Shown here piece after piece: positions 1-13,400 of a DNA stretch of 64,000 nucleotides. Each line of letters begins with the position of its first letter. The first letter of the stretch is position 1. A program made the translations under genes and the position numbers. Origin of the DNA: Arbacia lixula (Eukaryota; Echinodermata; Echinoidea; Arbacioida; Arbaciidae). Where the stretch lies: positions 28,465,773 through 28,529,772 of the forward strand of contig OZ022582.1 in assembly GCA_963669155.1 (NCBI GenBank). The letters are read 5' to 3'. Under the pieces are notes generated by a model, which saw only the letters and a program-made list of their open reading frames with translations, did not search any database and was not told the origin of the DNA.

Positions 1-278
1 ATTGTGGGTTGTGTCCATGCATTTCACAGCCTATTACCTACTACCTAGGCTACACAAAATCACAATGGATGATTTCAGTTCTTGGTTGTAATGTACATGT
101 GGATAAACTAAAGATATACCACAACAATTCAGAGGACAAAGCTAATTGTATTGAATCAATGATGATGTCTCATTTTTCTTTTTATTGAGGTCCCCATAAA
201 GTTAGTCCAGGATTAGTCCACGTAATAAATCAACTCACCGTTGTGAAAACGGGTTAAAGTGTTGGCGGTCATGGTGGT

Positions 279-422
279 GTGTATGTACATGTGTCTGTGT
301 GTGGTTGTATGTGTGTGTGTGTGTGTGTGAGTGAGTGTGTATGTGTCTGTGCGCGTATGTGTGCGAGTGTGTATGTGTGCGTGTGTGTGCCGGGGGCGAG
401 TGGGGAGGGGGGGGGGGGGGGG
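279..422. repeat. (TG)n microsatellite followed by a G-run
   Basis: Interrupted TG/TGTA repeats to about 395, then a run of about 15 G. Open frames here are low-complexity artefacts. Confidence 0.9.
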
Positions 423-1756
423 CGCAAAATACGCCCATTTTACTGCATTGACTCGCCTGCGCCCTAACAACGTATATTTGACATTGTTTCTTCTTCAACA
501 TGGAGGCCCTTGCGTATGTCTGAAATGGCGTGGCACTTCATTTATCAGTCTTAACCTCATGGCAGCCCCATTAGTCCCGTTGCCTTGATTATTAACCTTC
601 GTTGGAAAATAAATTGATAATGGGTATATCTAGGGTAGGTAGAGCACATCAATCCGGTTTAGTGGAACGGCCAGGGTATACAGTACATGGACGAATAATT
701 GCAAGCGTGTTTAACTCAAATCGGTCTGGACGTTTCTCCAATTCGCGATTCCCCAAGGAGTGCTTAACGCCTCGCCCCCCTCCCCCCACCCCCACCCGCC
801 CAAGCACATGAGGAAAACAGGTTTGCTGGTGATGAAAAGTGTGCGGATTTTGCCTGAAGCTGGGGTCACCCTTGGACACACATGGCGTACGATATCGCCT
901 GAGCTCCCCGCATGGGGATCGAGCTCTGCCCCATGAGCTCAACTTTCATGCCTCATTGAGACTGCCACTACGATGTCTACCTGTACCATTACCACCAGGG
1001 ATGTGATGACAAGGTATACCTGATGACAACTGACGTAGACGTAGCCTAGCTTCCAGTCTGTTGGGCATTTTTAATTATCCAAACTACACATTATTCAATA
1101 AACAGGTCTGGCTGCAGTAGACTAATGATTCTCAATTTCTCCTGCTCGCCCGAGAGGAGAATGAAAGGGCGACTAGTCTTAAGAGTACTAGACGCTTATC
1201 TTTTAATTTTGATTTGGCCATGTCAAAAGCCTGGAAGACAAGCTATTGTAAACCTTACCAGAGAGGTGTCCTCAAATTCCTCTCGGTATGCCCTAGTCAC
1301 CCCGAAGCATCGCTAACTCACCCCCTCCTCACTCCGAAAACGTTGGGTCCCCAATGCAACTCATGCACGAGTATCCTTTAAAGGTAATGTTGCCCTAATA
1401 TAGGTCTAAAATAAACAGTTGTGCAAATCCAACGGATAAGAAATTTGCTTCAAAATATAGCAACTGAAACCTTGTTCTTAATAGTGTTGTATTGACTTCT
1501 GAGTTTTAAATGGCTTTATGGCACGACGTCTTAAAATACTTGCAATTATTAGCAGTTCCCACTGCTTGTAATCCCCTCTCCCCCTTCCATTTAAAGGAAA
1601 CCTTTGTCGCATGGTTGGCACATTGCACAATGTCACACAACAGTTCCCAACTATCTTACCAACCCATCCCATATACACGAACCCCGCCCATTCCACTCAT
1701 CTTGTGAGATTGACGAGCGCAATGGACTTGGTAAAAAGAACAACAAACATTGGTAC

Positions 1757-1908
1757 CTTGGTATTCTAGTTGCACAGACTATGAATTCGTAGTCGCATGG
1801 CTGGCAGTGTGAGTCGCAGCAGTTACCGTTCCACATCTTATTGCCGATGTTTGTGAAGTACTCCATCTTGAGAGACACCACGGCGCCCCCATCACATTGC
1901 CGTAAAAT
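1757..1908 (-). CDS. DSL paralogue exon 2: MNNL domain, first part
   Basis: The acceptor CTCCCAG|ATT is preceded by a long C-run, and the donor is CCAAG|GTACCA; 152 nt, phase 0 to 2. It encodes GGAVVSLKMEYFTNIGNKMW and CCDSHCQPCDYEFIVC, which align without gaps to exon 2 of the complete gene. Confidence 0.8.
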
Positions 1909-3388
1909 CTGGGAGGCGGGGGGGGGGGGGGGGTGATATTGGGTAAAATCGTTAGAGGAACACACAAAAGATCGATTGTAAATCATATAATACCATACAA
2001 TACTAGAACAGAATTAAAATGAAGGTAACATGATATAAAAAGGCATGGAAGGAAATAATATTACACAGGCACTGCATATTTAAATAAATATATAAAAAAA
2101 TATTGCAAATTCACTATACTAATGATTCTACCCTGGTGAAATATATGTATTACATTACTGGGCGAAATATATCACAGTGAATAACAGCATGATATATTTC
2201 ATATATATCCCTCATTTCAAAAATAGCATGCTTTGTGACTGGTCACGTCATAGTTTTAATCACCCGCAAGTTCATATAACCGCAAAACTAGTATCAAGCG
2301 GTCAATAGTTCTTTTCTTGCATATTTTTTGCATAAATTAGTGTGGAAAAGTTTGTGCGGTTCAGACTATAAGGACGTTTGCGTGGTAAGTCACATCTGTT
2401 ATATTATATACGATAGTACATCGTGTGCCTAACAGCTGTGCCACTTCCCTCGTTCGTGTAGTACGTTAACATTCAAGGTGGGTGTGGATTTAGGCCTACG
2501 CAGTTTATTACAAAGTTGAAACGGAAAGCACCTAAAAAAGAGTAATGTAAGCACTTATGAATTTACCTTCCTCATTTACTGCTTGATGATGATACGTAAG
2601 TGTACCGTTATTTATATGGCAGCTGTGGACTTAAGTCTCTTAAAATGTTTTCAAATCTTGAAATTATATTCTAAAGTGTCGATCTAATCGCCAAGTCTTG
2701 TACTTCGCTTTGGTCTGAATCAGTCCAGCGGAGTATGTTTTCTCCGGGATCGAAATAAAATTATGACTATGACTAAATATTATCAATTACACAATAATTC
2801 CAGATTATAACAATAGGCGCACAGTGTAGCATAATCTAAAATATATCACGGTATACACATAATACAACAGCACCGAACATCCTCTGTCCACTTTAACCTT
2901 CCAAGATGCGATGATATATTGACTGCCGTTCCATCTCATTCATTTAGTGTAAACATAGTAATTATGAGCATACCACCATGGCCCCGTCTTATGAAGAGTT
3001 ACGATTGATCTGAATCGATCGCAAGTCCAATCCCATCTGTAATGTACAGAGTTGCTTTTGATATCAATCACAAATCAAACACGGGACCTAGTACTTCTCA
3101 AACGTGGAGCTTTGCCAATATGAAAGCGCAACGTTGTTATAGGAACTATCGAGCGAGATATCAATGAACACTAACAACACGAGGGGAACGGGGGACACAT
3201 TGTACATTCGGATATACGCGTAGTAAATGGCGTCCAATCACAACGCATTCTAACGGATAAAGTAAATGCAGCAACACAAACTAGTATAAATAAATGCAGC
3301 ACCCACTTACCATTGATATACACGCAATCACTACAAGTCTGGACATTACTATCCCTGTATAAGATCCGTGGTGCTCCGTGCGGCCCAT
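1757..3388 (-). CDS. Second DSL/MNNL-family gene, 5' part only (exons 1-2)
   Basis: Two exons are visible: 3388-3311 and 1908-1757. They encode a signal peptide and the first MNNL segment (GGAVVSLKMEYFTN, then CCDSHCQPCDYEFIVC). Lengths (78 and 152 nt), phases and cysteine spacing match exons 1 and 2 of the complete DSL-mucin gene upstream, so this is a tandem paralogue. Exon 3 and later exons were not found between 1 and 1756. Since the corresponding introns of the paralogue are several kb long, they probably lie beyond the left edge. Whether this copy also carries a mucin region cannot be seen. Confidence 0.75.
3311..3388 (-). CDS. DSL paralogue exon 1: signal peptide
   Basis: ATG at 3388, 26 residues ending in SRLVVIACISM, followed by a consensus donor ATG|GTAAGT (phase 0). 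The hydrophobic core and length match exon 1 of the complete gene. Confidence 0.7.
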
Positions 3389-4520
3389 GTTGCTGGTTGG
3401 TAGTGAGTGACTGAGCTATTGTGACGTGCGGTGGAGTACGGGCGGTCGCTGGTAGCAGAGTGGTCCTCTGTCGCGTTTTAGGAGCGGAGGGTAGGAAGTG
3501 ATTACATGGTGGGTGCCCACATTACCGCGGGGGCTACCCTATTGTGACAGAAGGGAACAAGCGCCATATCCCAGAAGGAAGCGACAATAAAGGGGGACCG
3601 AACCCTGATAACGAGTTCAATCGAATGTATACGTATGCAATAAGTGATTTAGATGAGGATAATCATGATAATCAGTATGTTGGGGAAAGATAAGACACAT
3701 GCTAGGGAAGTTATTTGAAGATGTTTGATTATGTTTAATCACAAGCTACATCACATCAAGTGCGTTTGGTATTGACGTGTTTATGCATGGTAAACACTAA
3801 CAATGAAAGGTCATTAAGTTAAAAAGTCAATGTTAACGCGGACCAATTGAGTTTCCTATGAAGGATGATGATCAGAATACGTTCCTTTTATTTTACGACT
3901 TTTGATCAATTCAACTTATCATCATATACCATTTCCCTTGACGACTTACGCAATTCAGCGGATGCTTTCGTATTGTGTCTTAAAGCTACGAGCAAAACAC
4001 GCATTTCCTACACACTTGGAACCGAAATCGTTGAATAACAAAACAAAAATTGAAACAAAGGAAACACGGGAAATTCCTCGAATTACAATATAGGACGCTG
4101 ACTAACTTCATTCTTGGCAATGATTGATTAAGATATTTATTTTGTTTATCTGTGGTAATGTTTTTGTTTCGTCTGCAATGAGACAATCATTGCGATTTGT
4201 GTTTGTCTGCGAATCAAAATGGCATTGAAATGGGGTTGTTTTGTGATATGGCAGCCTGATTTCCTAGAGTCAACATCCGGCGGAAGGAGTGTTTCACACA
4301 TACTAGGAGCGATTTACAAAAAAGAAATGGCTGGTATGCTATGAAGGGAGAGTTCATTCTAGTAACGGTGTCGAAATTTGACCCCTTTTAAACGTACAAA
4401 GGAAAACATGGAAAAAGGGAGGAGTATGTCAAAGGGAAACGCGGGCAAGAGGGCGGGGGGGGGGGGGGGGCGAATACTTCCTTGACGGACACACACACAC
4501 ACACATATATACATACACAC

Positions 4521-4556
<36 letters not shown>

Positions 4557-4671
4557 ACACATATATATATATATAATTCCAATGATCTTTATTCTGATTC
4601 CATAATAATACAAATTAAATTCATACAATCAGTTTAAATATATTAACACAAATTAAACAAAACAATCATGC

Positions 4672-4716
<45 letters not shown>

Positions 4717-6160
4717 ATACATTTGTAAATACAAATTAATTACAGTAAAATAGCTGAAAATATTAAATATAATTACTTACTTACTTACATACTTAATTAC
4801 TTACTTAATTAATTACTTACATACACATATACATATACACACACATACACATACACATACACACACACATACATACACATACACACGCATATACACATAC
4901 ATACACACACGCAAACATCAAATGCACACACGCAAACACACAACGCATATATACTCATATGAACTGAAATAAGAATGAATACAATTTGAACGAATTTGCG
5001 GCTTTAATACGATAACGGGACAATAAGAAAAAAATCACACATTTTTTCACATTTCAAGCAATTTTTATGGCATTGTCTTCATTTTATTCCAAACACAAAT
5101 ATGTAATCAGTATGATATACATACGTTAATTAAATTACAATGTATATGTAATATTGAAAAAAATAAAAAAACTATCATTCAATAATCATGACATCAAACA
5201 ATAACAATCACATTAAGTGACATTAACATTTCAATACATTGTACTAAACCTACACCATTCCTCAGTAATACATCATGCTTTACAATATGTTTTGTGATAC
5301 AAAATTCACCGTGTCCTGATTCTGATAAAACATGTCGATATTTTGTTACTCTAATCTCTCTCTCCCCCCCCCCCCCCATGAAACCCCAAAACGCCTCGTC
5401 GGGATCGTACAGGAAAAGAAGTGTCACCCAATGTCCTTGGCGCGTCATTCTAAATCATCGTGTAACAGGAAAGCAACACTACTCCTAACAGGTACGGAAA
5501 AGGGCTGAACAAGGGCAAAGGCAAATCCACCGATGATAAATTAATACACAAATAGTTTTGCAGCGTTGTTCTATAATAAACCATCACATCGTGATAAAAA
5601 TACAAACTTGATGTTGAGTCAACTTCCATATGATCGTTATCTTTATTTGGATCCTTGTGATAAAATGGTTTGTTGCTGACTCGGGAAACACATCCAACCA
5701 GAGGAAAATAATTAGATAAACATTCTTTAACGCAGGGTTACTATTGTAATTTAATTTAATTTACATTGTATTGTTGACACTCTACGAACCCGATGTGAAA
5801 TTCATTCAGAAATCATGCAACAATGGGGAGAAGACTGATACATAGGAAAGAATTATTACTCCATACTTCTTAATGCACACTTGTTCACACACAAGAAATA
5901 TTTGATTTGTGGGTGAAGGAGAAACCATCCCCATACCATCCCATATAGGATTAGAAATACACTCCATTTTATCGTGAGAATAACACGGATGTTGTCAATT
6001 TGCAATTGATGAAATAACATTTGTTGGGGGTAAAACAGTTTTAGATCTCTTCCGGCATTCTACGAACGCTGTAGGAAACAGTCATCTCACTGGAAGAATA
6101 GATACTACCAATACCACACGAAATATTGTCAACACAAATTTAGGTAACAGCTTTGAAGTG
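3389..6160. other. Intergenic, mostly low-complexity sequence
   Basis: 5' flank of the DSL paralogue. AT-rich with microsatellites at 4.45-4.97 kb and a C-run near 5,366. No supported exon seen on either strand. Confidence 0.5.
4450..4965. repeat. Cluster of G-run, (AC)n, (AT)n and (ACAT)n repeats
   Basis: G-run 4,455-4,470; (AC)n 4,490-4,560; (TA)n 4,676-4,708; TACT/TACACA-type repeats 4,770-4,940. Confidence 0.85.
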
Positions 6161-6375
6161 TCAGTATTGACAATCCTGTATTCCCTTCCGTATAACGCCA
6201 AACATTATGCCATGGTAACAACCGACTGTGCACGTCTCTAGTCTACCACGGATTTCATAGAGTATGCACGTTTCTTTGGGCACGCAGGGACATGCAGACG
6301 TTGTCCCGGAGACCGACACAAGCTGCGGACACGCATGTGCAAGATCACTCACGACCGGTTGTGACCAAGGCATTA
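6161..6375 (-). other. Cysteine-rich ORF ending in TGA, possible terminal exon
   Basis: This frame has a plausible acceptor (TTATTAATGCAG|TTA, first base 6375) and runs to a TGA at 6161-6163. It encodes SACPCVPKETCILYEIRG, then ETCTVGC and a hydrophobic/basic tail ending DCQY. The spacing C-x5-C-x11-C-x3-C resembles the mucin tail (C-x6-C-x7-C-x4-C). It lies downstream of the mucin exon and upstream of the paralogue's exon 1. It could be an alternative 3' exon of the DSL-mucin gene, a relic, or chance. Confidence 0.3.
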
Positions 6376-7439
6376 ACTGCATTAATAACATTAATAACTA
6401 AAAGGCGACAGAACCTCCCCTAACACTGCCTAATTGGGTCTGCCCACAACTCGATAACTATGCCTCTGTGAATACTGAATCTTGTGGATGACATTTTATA
6501 ATGGGAAGGGACTGCAAGACACACGATTCATGCTTCTTCAAGCCATCGCAGACGACACGATCTGATTGGCAGTAGGACTCTGCGACAGGCTGAATCGTCG
6601 CAGGTCCCGGTCATTGGATTTGTACAAGAAATTGACGTCACATAAACAGTAGCAGGCCCTTACGATTGCCGAATCGTGGCAACATCATGTAGTCTTCGGT
6701 AGCCTTAAATGTTCAAAGCTCTCGATAGAGGCAACCTCTGACTAATAAGAAGAACACCCACACTAGCCCCCTCTACTGATAGTGAGTTGGTCAACTGACC
6801 AGTCCGACGTCGGTGGCAAGACATACCATGGTGCAACATCATACATTTTTGCACAAATTTGTCGACATTTAATCGTTTGACTATACCGGTATTCATTCTT
6901 ACAATACACTCCTACCATCATGGCCATGGAAGACAATACCTTTCGTGCTCCGTTGGATAACTCTCATCAAGCAGAAGGGTGTAATAAGGTAAATCCAAGA
7001 TTACCATGGGAACATGAGACGACAATTACTGGATTTTAATTCTTTGAAAAAAGATTTGAATTTACAGAGTGTGATATAGCTTATACATCACTCTGCATAC
7101 CCTTCTCTCACAACGAGCTCAATAACCACAAAATAATCATATGCATTTTCTCAACCAAACAATCGATTTGACATAGATAGAGTGCGCTCGTAATGAACAG
7201 GAAGGAAGTCTTCAGCGACATACAATCATGACAATGATAATGGTTATGATAGAGAAATACCATAGCACTATCTATTCAAATAAATCTACACATACCAATT
7301 TCATTGTATCAAATCACAAAAGTAATACAAATCATTCGTTACAAAAACTGAAGCTCTCGATTATGTCCTCAGAAAGAAAAAAAAAAGGACGCTACATGTA
7401 TTTCAGAAGATGGCAATATCTTTTAAAAGGAAACCCATG

Positions 7440-10400
7440 CTACCCATCCACAACGTAATACACGTCTGATAAAGGTCTGTATCGGCAACCAGTCAATGGA
7501 CATACGACAGACAAATAAAACCAACATTTAAACGTTCTCTCGTCACATGGAGGAGAGCGTTTGGGAGGAGGTTTAGTAGATGGTTTTATGGTAGAGCGTG
7601 TTGTCGGTGTAGTAACAGTGGTTCGTGTAGTAATAGTGGTTGGTGTAGTAATAGTGGTTGGTGTAGTAACAGTGGTTGGTGTAGTAACAGTGGTTGGTGT
7701 AGTAATAGTGGTTGGTGTAGTAACAGTGGTTGGTGTAGTAATAGTGGTTGGTGTAGTAACAGTGGTTGGTGTAGTAACAGTGGTTGGTGTAGTAACAGTG
7801 GTTGGTGTAGTAATAGTGGTTGGTGTAGTAACAGTGGTTGGTGTAGTAATAGTGGTTGGTGTAGTAACAGTCGTTTGTGTAGTAGCAGTGGTTGGTGTAG
7901 TGACAGTGGTTGGTGTAGTAACAGTGCTTAGACTTGTAGCAGTTGTTGCTGTAGTAACAGTGGTTGGTGTAGTAGCAGTTGTTGGTGTAGTAGTAGTTGT
8001 TGGTGTAGTAGCAGTGGTTGGTGTAGTAATAGTGGTTGGTGTAGTAGCAGCGGTTGGTGTAGTAACAGTGGTTGGAGTTGTAGCAGTTGTTGGTGTAGTA
8101 GCAGTTGCTGGTGTAGTAGCAGTGGTTGGTGTAGTAACAGTGGTTGGAATTGTAACAGTTGCTGCTGTAGAAACATTGGTTGGTGTAGTATCAGTTGTTG
8201 GTGTAGTATCAGTTGTTGGTGTAGTAGCAGTTGTTGGTGTAGTAGCAGTCGTTGGTGTGGTAACGGTTTTTGGTGTAGTAGCAGTTGTTGGTGTAGTAAC
8301 AGTGGTTGGAGTTGTAGCAGTTATTGTTGCAGTAACAGTGGTTGTTGAATTTTGTGGTGTACGTGATTTACTTTGGGTGGAGCTCTGCTGCAACATTACC
8401 GGAGTCGCTATTGATGCCGTTGTTATATTTGGCGTTGTTGATTCGGCTGTCACGTTTGGTGTTGTTGATTCAGTAGTCATCGTTGGTGTTGTTGATTCGG
8501 TAGTCACGTTTGGCATTATTGATGCCGTTGTCAGATCTAATGTTGTTGATTCGGCGGTGACGTTCGGTGTTGATGATTCAGTAGTCATGGTTGGTGTTGT
8601 TGATTTGACAGTAACGTTCGGTGCAGTCGATTGAGTAGTCAGGGTTGGCGTTGTTGATTCGGCAGTAACGTTCGGTGCAGTCGATTGAGTAGTCAGGGTT
8701 GGTGTTGTCGATTCAGTAGTCATGTTAGGTGTTGTCGATTCTGTAGACATTGTTGGTGTTGTTGATTCGGCAGTAACGTTCGGTGTTCTAGATTCTGCAG
8801 TCATGGTTGGTGTTGTTGATTCTGTTGTCATATTTAGTGTTGTTGATTCGGCAGTAGCGTTTGGTGTTGTGGATTCAGTAGTCATGGTTGGCGTTGTTGA
8901 TTCTGTGGTCATATTTAGTGTTGTTGATTCAGTGGTTACGTTCGGTGTTGTTGATTCTGAAGTCATGGTTGGTGTTGTTGATTCGACAGTAACGTTCGGT
9001 GTTGTTGATTGAGTAGGCATGGTTGGCGTTGTTGATTCGGCAGTAGCGTTCGGTGTTTTAGATTCTGCAGTCATGGTTGGTGTTGTTGATTCTGTTGTCA
9101 TATTTAGTGTTGTTGATTCGGCAGTAGCGTTTGGTGTTGTGGATTCAGTAGTCATGGTTGGCGTTGTTGATTCTGTGGTCATATTTAGTGTTGTTGATCC
9201 AGTAGTCACGCTCGGTGTTGTCGATTCTGAAGTCATGGTTGATGTTGTTGATTCGGCAGTAACGTTCTGTGTTGTTGATTTCGTTGTTGATTCGGCAGTA
9301 ACGTTTGGTGTTGTTGGTCCCGTTGTCATATCTTGCGTTGTTGATTGAGTAGTTACGTTCGGTGTTACTGATTCTGTAGTCATGGTTGGCGTTGTTGATT
9401 CTGTTGTCAGATGTAGTGTTGTTGTTTCGGCGGTGACGTTCGGTGTTGATGATTCAGTAGTTATGGTTGGTGTTGTTGATTCGACAGTAACGTTCGGTGT
9501 TGTTGTTTCAGTCGTGACGCTTGGTGTTGTTGGTTCCGTTGTCATATTTTGCATTGTTGATTGAGTAGTCACGTTCGGTGTTCTTGATTCTGTAGTCATA
9601 GTTGGCGTTGTTGATGTCATATTCAGTGTTGTTGATTCGGCAGTAACGTTCGGTGTTGTTGATTCACTAGTCCCGTTAGGTGTTGTTGGCTCCGTTGTCA
9701 TATCTTGCGTTGTTGATTGAGTACTCACGTTCGGTGTTGTCGATTCTGTTATCATATTTAATGTTGTTGATTCGGCAGTAACGTTCGGTGTTGTGGACTC
9801 ACTAGTCCCGTTTGGTGTTGTTGTCTCGGTTGTCATATCTTGCGTTGTTAATTCAGTAGTCACGTTGGGTGTGGTCGATTCTGTAGTCATGGTTGGTGTT
9901 GTTGATTTGTTAGTAACGTTCGGTGTTGCCGATTCTGTAGGCATTGTTGGTGTTGTTGATTCGGCAGTAAGGTTCGGTGTTGTTGATTGAGTAGTCATGG
10001 TGGGTGTTGTTGATGCGGCAGTAACGTTCCGTGTTGTCGATTCTGTAGTCATAGTTGGTGTTGTCGATTCAGTAGTCATGTTAGGTGTTGTCGATTCAGT
10101 AGTCATGGCTGGCGTTGTTGATTCTGTTGTCATATTTAGTGTTGTTGATTCGGCAGAAACGTTTGGTGTTGTCGATTCCGTAGTCATAGTTGGTGTTGTC
10201 GATTCAGTAGTTATGTTAGGTGTTGTCGATTCTGTAGTCATTGTTGGTGTTGTTGATTCGGCAGTAATATTCAGTGTTGTCGATTCAGTAGTCACGTTTG
10301 GTGTTGTTGGTTCCGTTGTCATATCTTGCGTTGTTGATTGAGTACTCACGTTGGGTGTTGTCGATTCTGTAGTCATGGTTGGTGTTGTTGATTTGTTAGT

Positions 10401-13400
10401 AACGTTCGGTGTTGTTGAGTCAGTAGTCATGGTTGATGTTGTTGATTCGGCAGTAACGTTCCGTGTTGTCGATTCCGTAGTCATAGTTGGTGTTGTCGAT
10501 TCAGTAGTCATGTTAGGTGTTGTCGATTCTGTAGTCATTGTTGGTGTTGTTGATTCGGCAGTAATGTTCGGTGTTGTCGATTCAGTAGTCATGGTTTGAG
10601 TTGTTGATTCTGTTGTCATATTTAGTGTTGTTGATTCGGCAGTAACGTTCCGTGTTGTCGATTCTGTAGTCATAGTTGGTGTTGTCGATTCAGTAGTCAT
10701 GTTAGGTGTTGTCGATTCTGTAGTCATTGTCGGTGTTGTTGATTCGGCAGTAACGTTCGGTGTTGTCGATTCAGTAGTCATGGTTGGCGTTGTTGATTCT
10801 GTTGTCATATTTAGTGTTGCTGATTCGGCAGTAACGTTCGGTGTTGTTGATTCAGTAGTCATGGTTGGCGTTGTTGATTCTGTTGTCATATTTAGTGTTG
10901 TTGATTCGGCAGTAACGTTCGGTGTTGTCGATTCAGCAGTCATAGTTGGTGTTGTCGATTCAGTAGTCATGTTTGGTGTTGTTGGTTCCGTTGTCGTATC
11001 TTGCGGTGTTGACTGAGTACTCACGTTCAGTGTTGTTGATTCTGTCGTCATGGTTGGAGTTGTCGATTCAGTAGTCATGTTAGGTGTTGTCGATTCTGTA
11101 GTCATTGTCGGTGTTGTTGATTCGGCAGTAACGTTCGGTGTTGTCAATTCAGTAGTCATGGTTGGCGTTGTTGATTCTGTTGTCATATTTAGTGTTGTTG
11201 ATTCGGCAGTAACAATTGGTGTTGTGGACTCACTAGTCCCGTTTGGTGTTGTTGGCTCGGTTGTCATATCTTGCGTTGTTAATTCAGTAGTCACGTTGGG
11301 TGTTGTCGATTCTGTAGTCATGGTTGGTGTTGTCGATTCAGTAGTCATGTTAGGTGTTGTCGATTCTGTAGTCATTGTCGGTGTTGTTGATTCGGCAGTA
11401 ACGTTCGGTGTTGTCAATTCATTAGTCATGGTTGGCGTTGTTGATTCTGTTGTCATATTTAGTGTTGTTGATTTGGCAGTAACGTTCGGTGTTGTCGATT
11501 CCGTAGTCATACTTTGTGTTGTCGATTCAGTAGTCATGTTAGGTGTTGTCGATTCTGTAGACATTGTTGGTGTTGTTGATTCGGCAGGAACGTTCGGTGT
11601 TCTAGATTCTCCAGTCATGGTTGGCGTTGTTGATTCTGTGGTCATATTTAGTGTTGTTGATCCAGTAGTCACGTTCGGTATTGTGGACTCACTAGTCCCG
11701 TTTGGTGTTGTTAGCTCGGTTGTCATATCTTGCGTTGTTAATTCAGTAGTCACGTTGGGTGTTGTCGATTCTGTAGTCATGGTTGGTGTTGTCGATTCAG
11801 TAGTCATGTTAGGTGTTGTCGATTCTGTAGACATTGTTGGTGTTGTTGATTCGACAGTAATGTTCGGTATTGTCGATTCCGTAGTCACGTTTGGTGTTGT
11901 TGGTTCCGTTGTCATATCTTGTGTTGTTGATTGAGTACTCACGTTCGATGTTGTTGATTCTGTCATCATGGTTGGAGTTGTTGATTCTGTTGTCATATTT
12001 AGTGTTGTTGATTCGGCAGTAACATTTGGTGTTGTGGACTCACTAGTCCCAGTTGGTGTTGTTGGCTCGGTTGTCATATCTTGCGTTGTTAATTCAGTAG
12101 TCACGTTTGGTGTTGTCGATTCTGTAGTCATGGTTGGTGTTGTTGATTCGTTAGTAACGTTCGGTGTTGTTGAGTCAGTAGTCATTGTTGGTGTTGTTGG
12201 GTCAGTAGTCATTGTTGGTGTTGTTGATTCGGTAGTAACGTTCGGTGTTGTTGAGTTAGTAGTCATGGTGGGTGTTGTTGATTTGTTAGTAACGTTAGGT
12301 GTTTTTGAGTCAGTAGTCATGGTTGGTGTTGTTGATTTGTTAGCAACGTTCGGTGTTGTCGATTCTGTAGTCATTGTTGGTGTTGTTGATTCTGTAGTCA
12401 TGTTAGGTGTTGTTGAGTCAGTAGTCATGGTGGGTGTTGTCGATTCTGTCGTCATTGTTGGTGTTGTTGATCCGGCAGTAACGTTCGGTGTTGTCGATTC
12501 AGTAGTCATGGTTGGCGTTGTTGATTCTGTTGTCATATTTAGTGTTGTTGATTCGGCAGAAACGTTCCGTGTTGTTGATTCAGTAGTCAAGGTTGGCGTT
12601 GTTGATCCTGTTTTCATATTTAGTGTTGTTGATTCGGCAGTAGCGTTCGGTGTTGTTGCTTGACTAATCAGGGTTGGCGTTGTTGATTCGGCAGTAACGT
12701 TCGGTGTTGTTGATTGAGTCGTCATGGTTGGTGTTGTTGACTCAGTAGTTATTTTTGGAGTCGTCGATTCAGTAGTCACATGTGGTGTTGTTGATTCAGT
12801 AGTCATATCTGGCGTTGTGAATTCAGTAGTCATGTTTGGCGTTGTGAAGTCAGTAGACATGTTTGACGTTGTGAAGTCACTTATCATATTGAGTGTTGTG
12901 AATTCAGTGGAAATACTTGGCGTTGTGAATTCAGTAGTCATGTTTTGCGTTGTGAATTCATTAGTCATATTTGGTGTTGTGAATTCAGTAGTCATATCTG
13001 GCGTTGTGAATTCAGTAGTCATGTTTTGCGTTGTGAATTCAGTACTTATATTTGGTGTTGCGAATTTAGTTGTCATGTTTGGCGTTGTGAATTCAGTTGT
13101 CATATCTGGCGTTGTGAATTCAGTAGTCATGTTTGGCGTTGTGAATTCAGCAGTCATGTCCGGTGTTGTGAATTCAGTAGTCATATCTGGCGTTGTGAAT
13201 TTAGTAGTCATATTTGGCGTTGTAAATTCAGTAGTCATATTTGGCATTGTGAATTCAGTAGTCATATCTGGCGTTGTGAATTCAGTAGTTATATTTGGCG
13301 TTGTGAATTCAGTAGTCATGTTTGACGTTGTGAATTCAGTAGTCATGTTTTGTGTAGTTGATTCGGTAGTCATGGTTGGCGTTGTGAATTCAGTAGTCGT

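Noticed and set aside
213-501. His/Thr-rich and Val/Cys-rich short ORFs
   Set aside because: Translations of the (TG)n microsatellite and G-run.
649-942. Minus-strand ORF containing RYRTPCVSKGDPSFRQ, tested as exon 3 of the DSL paralogue
   Set aside because: It does not align with exon 3 of the complete gene, and no acceptor and donor pair gives the expected 151 nt in the right phase.
958-1052. Plus-strand open stretch CHYDVYLYHYHQGCDD with a GTATAC donor-like site
   Set aside because: Short, no family match and no partner exon; most likely chance.
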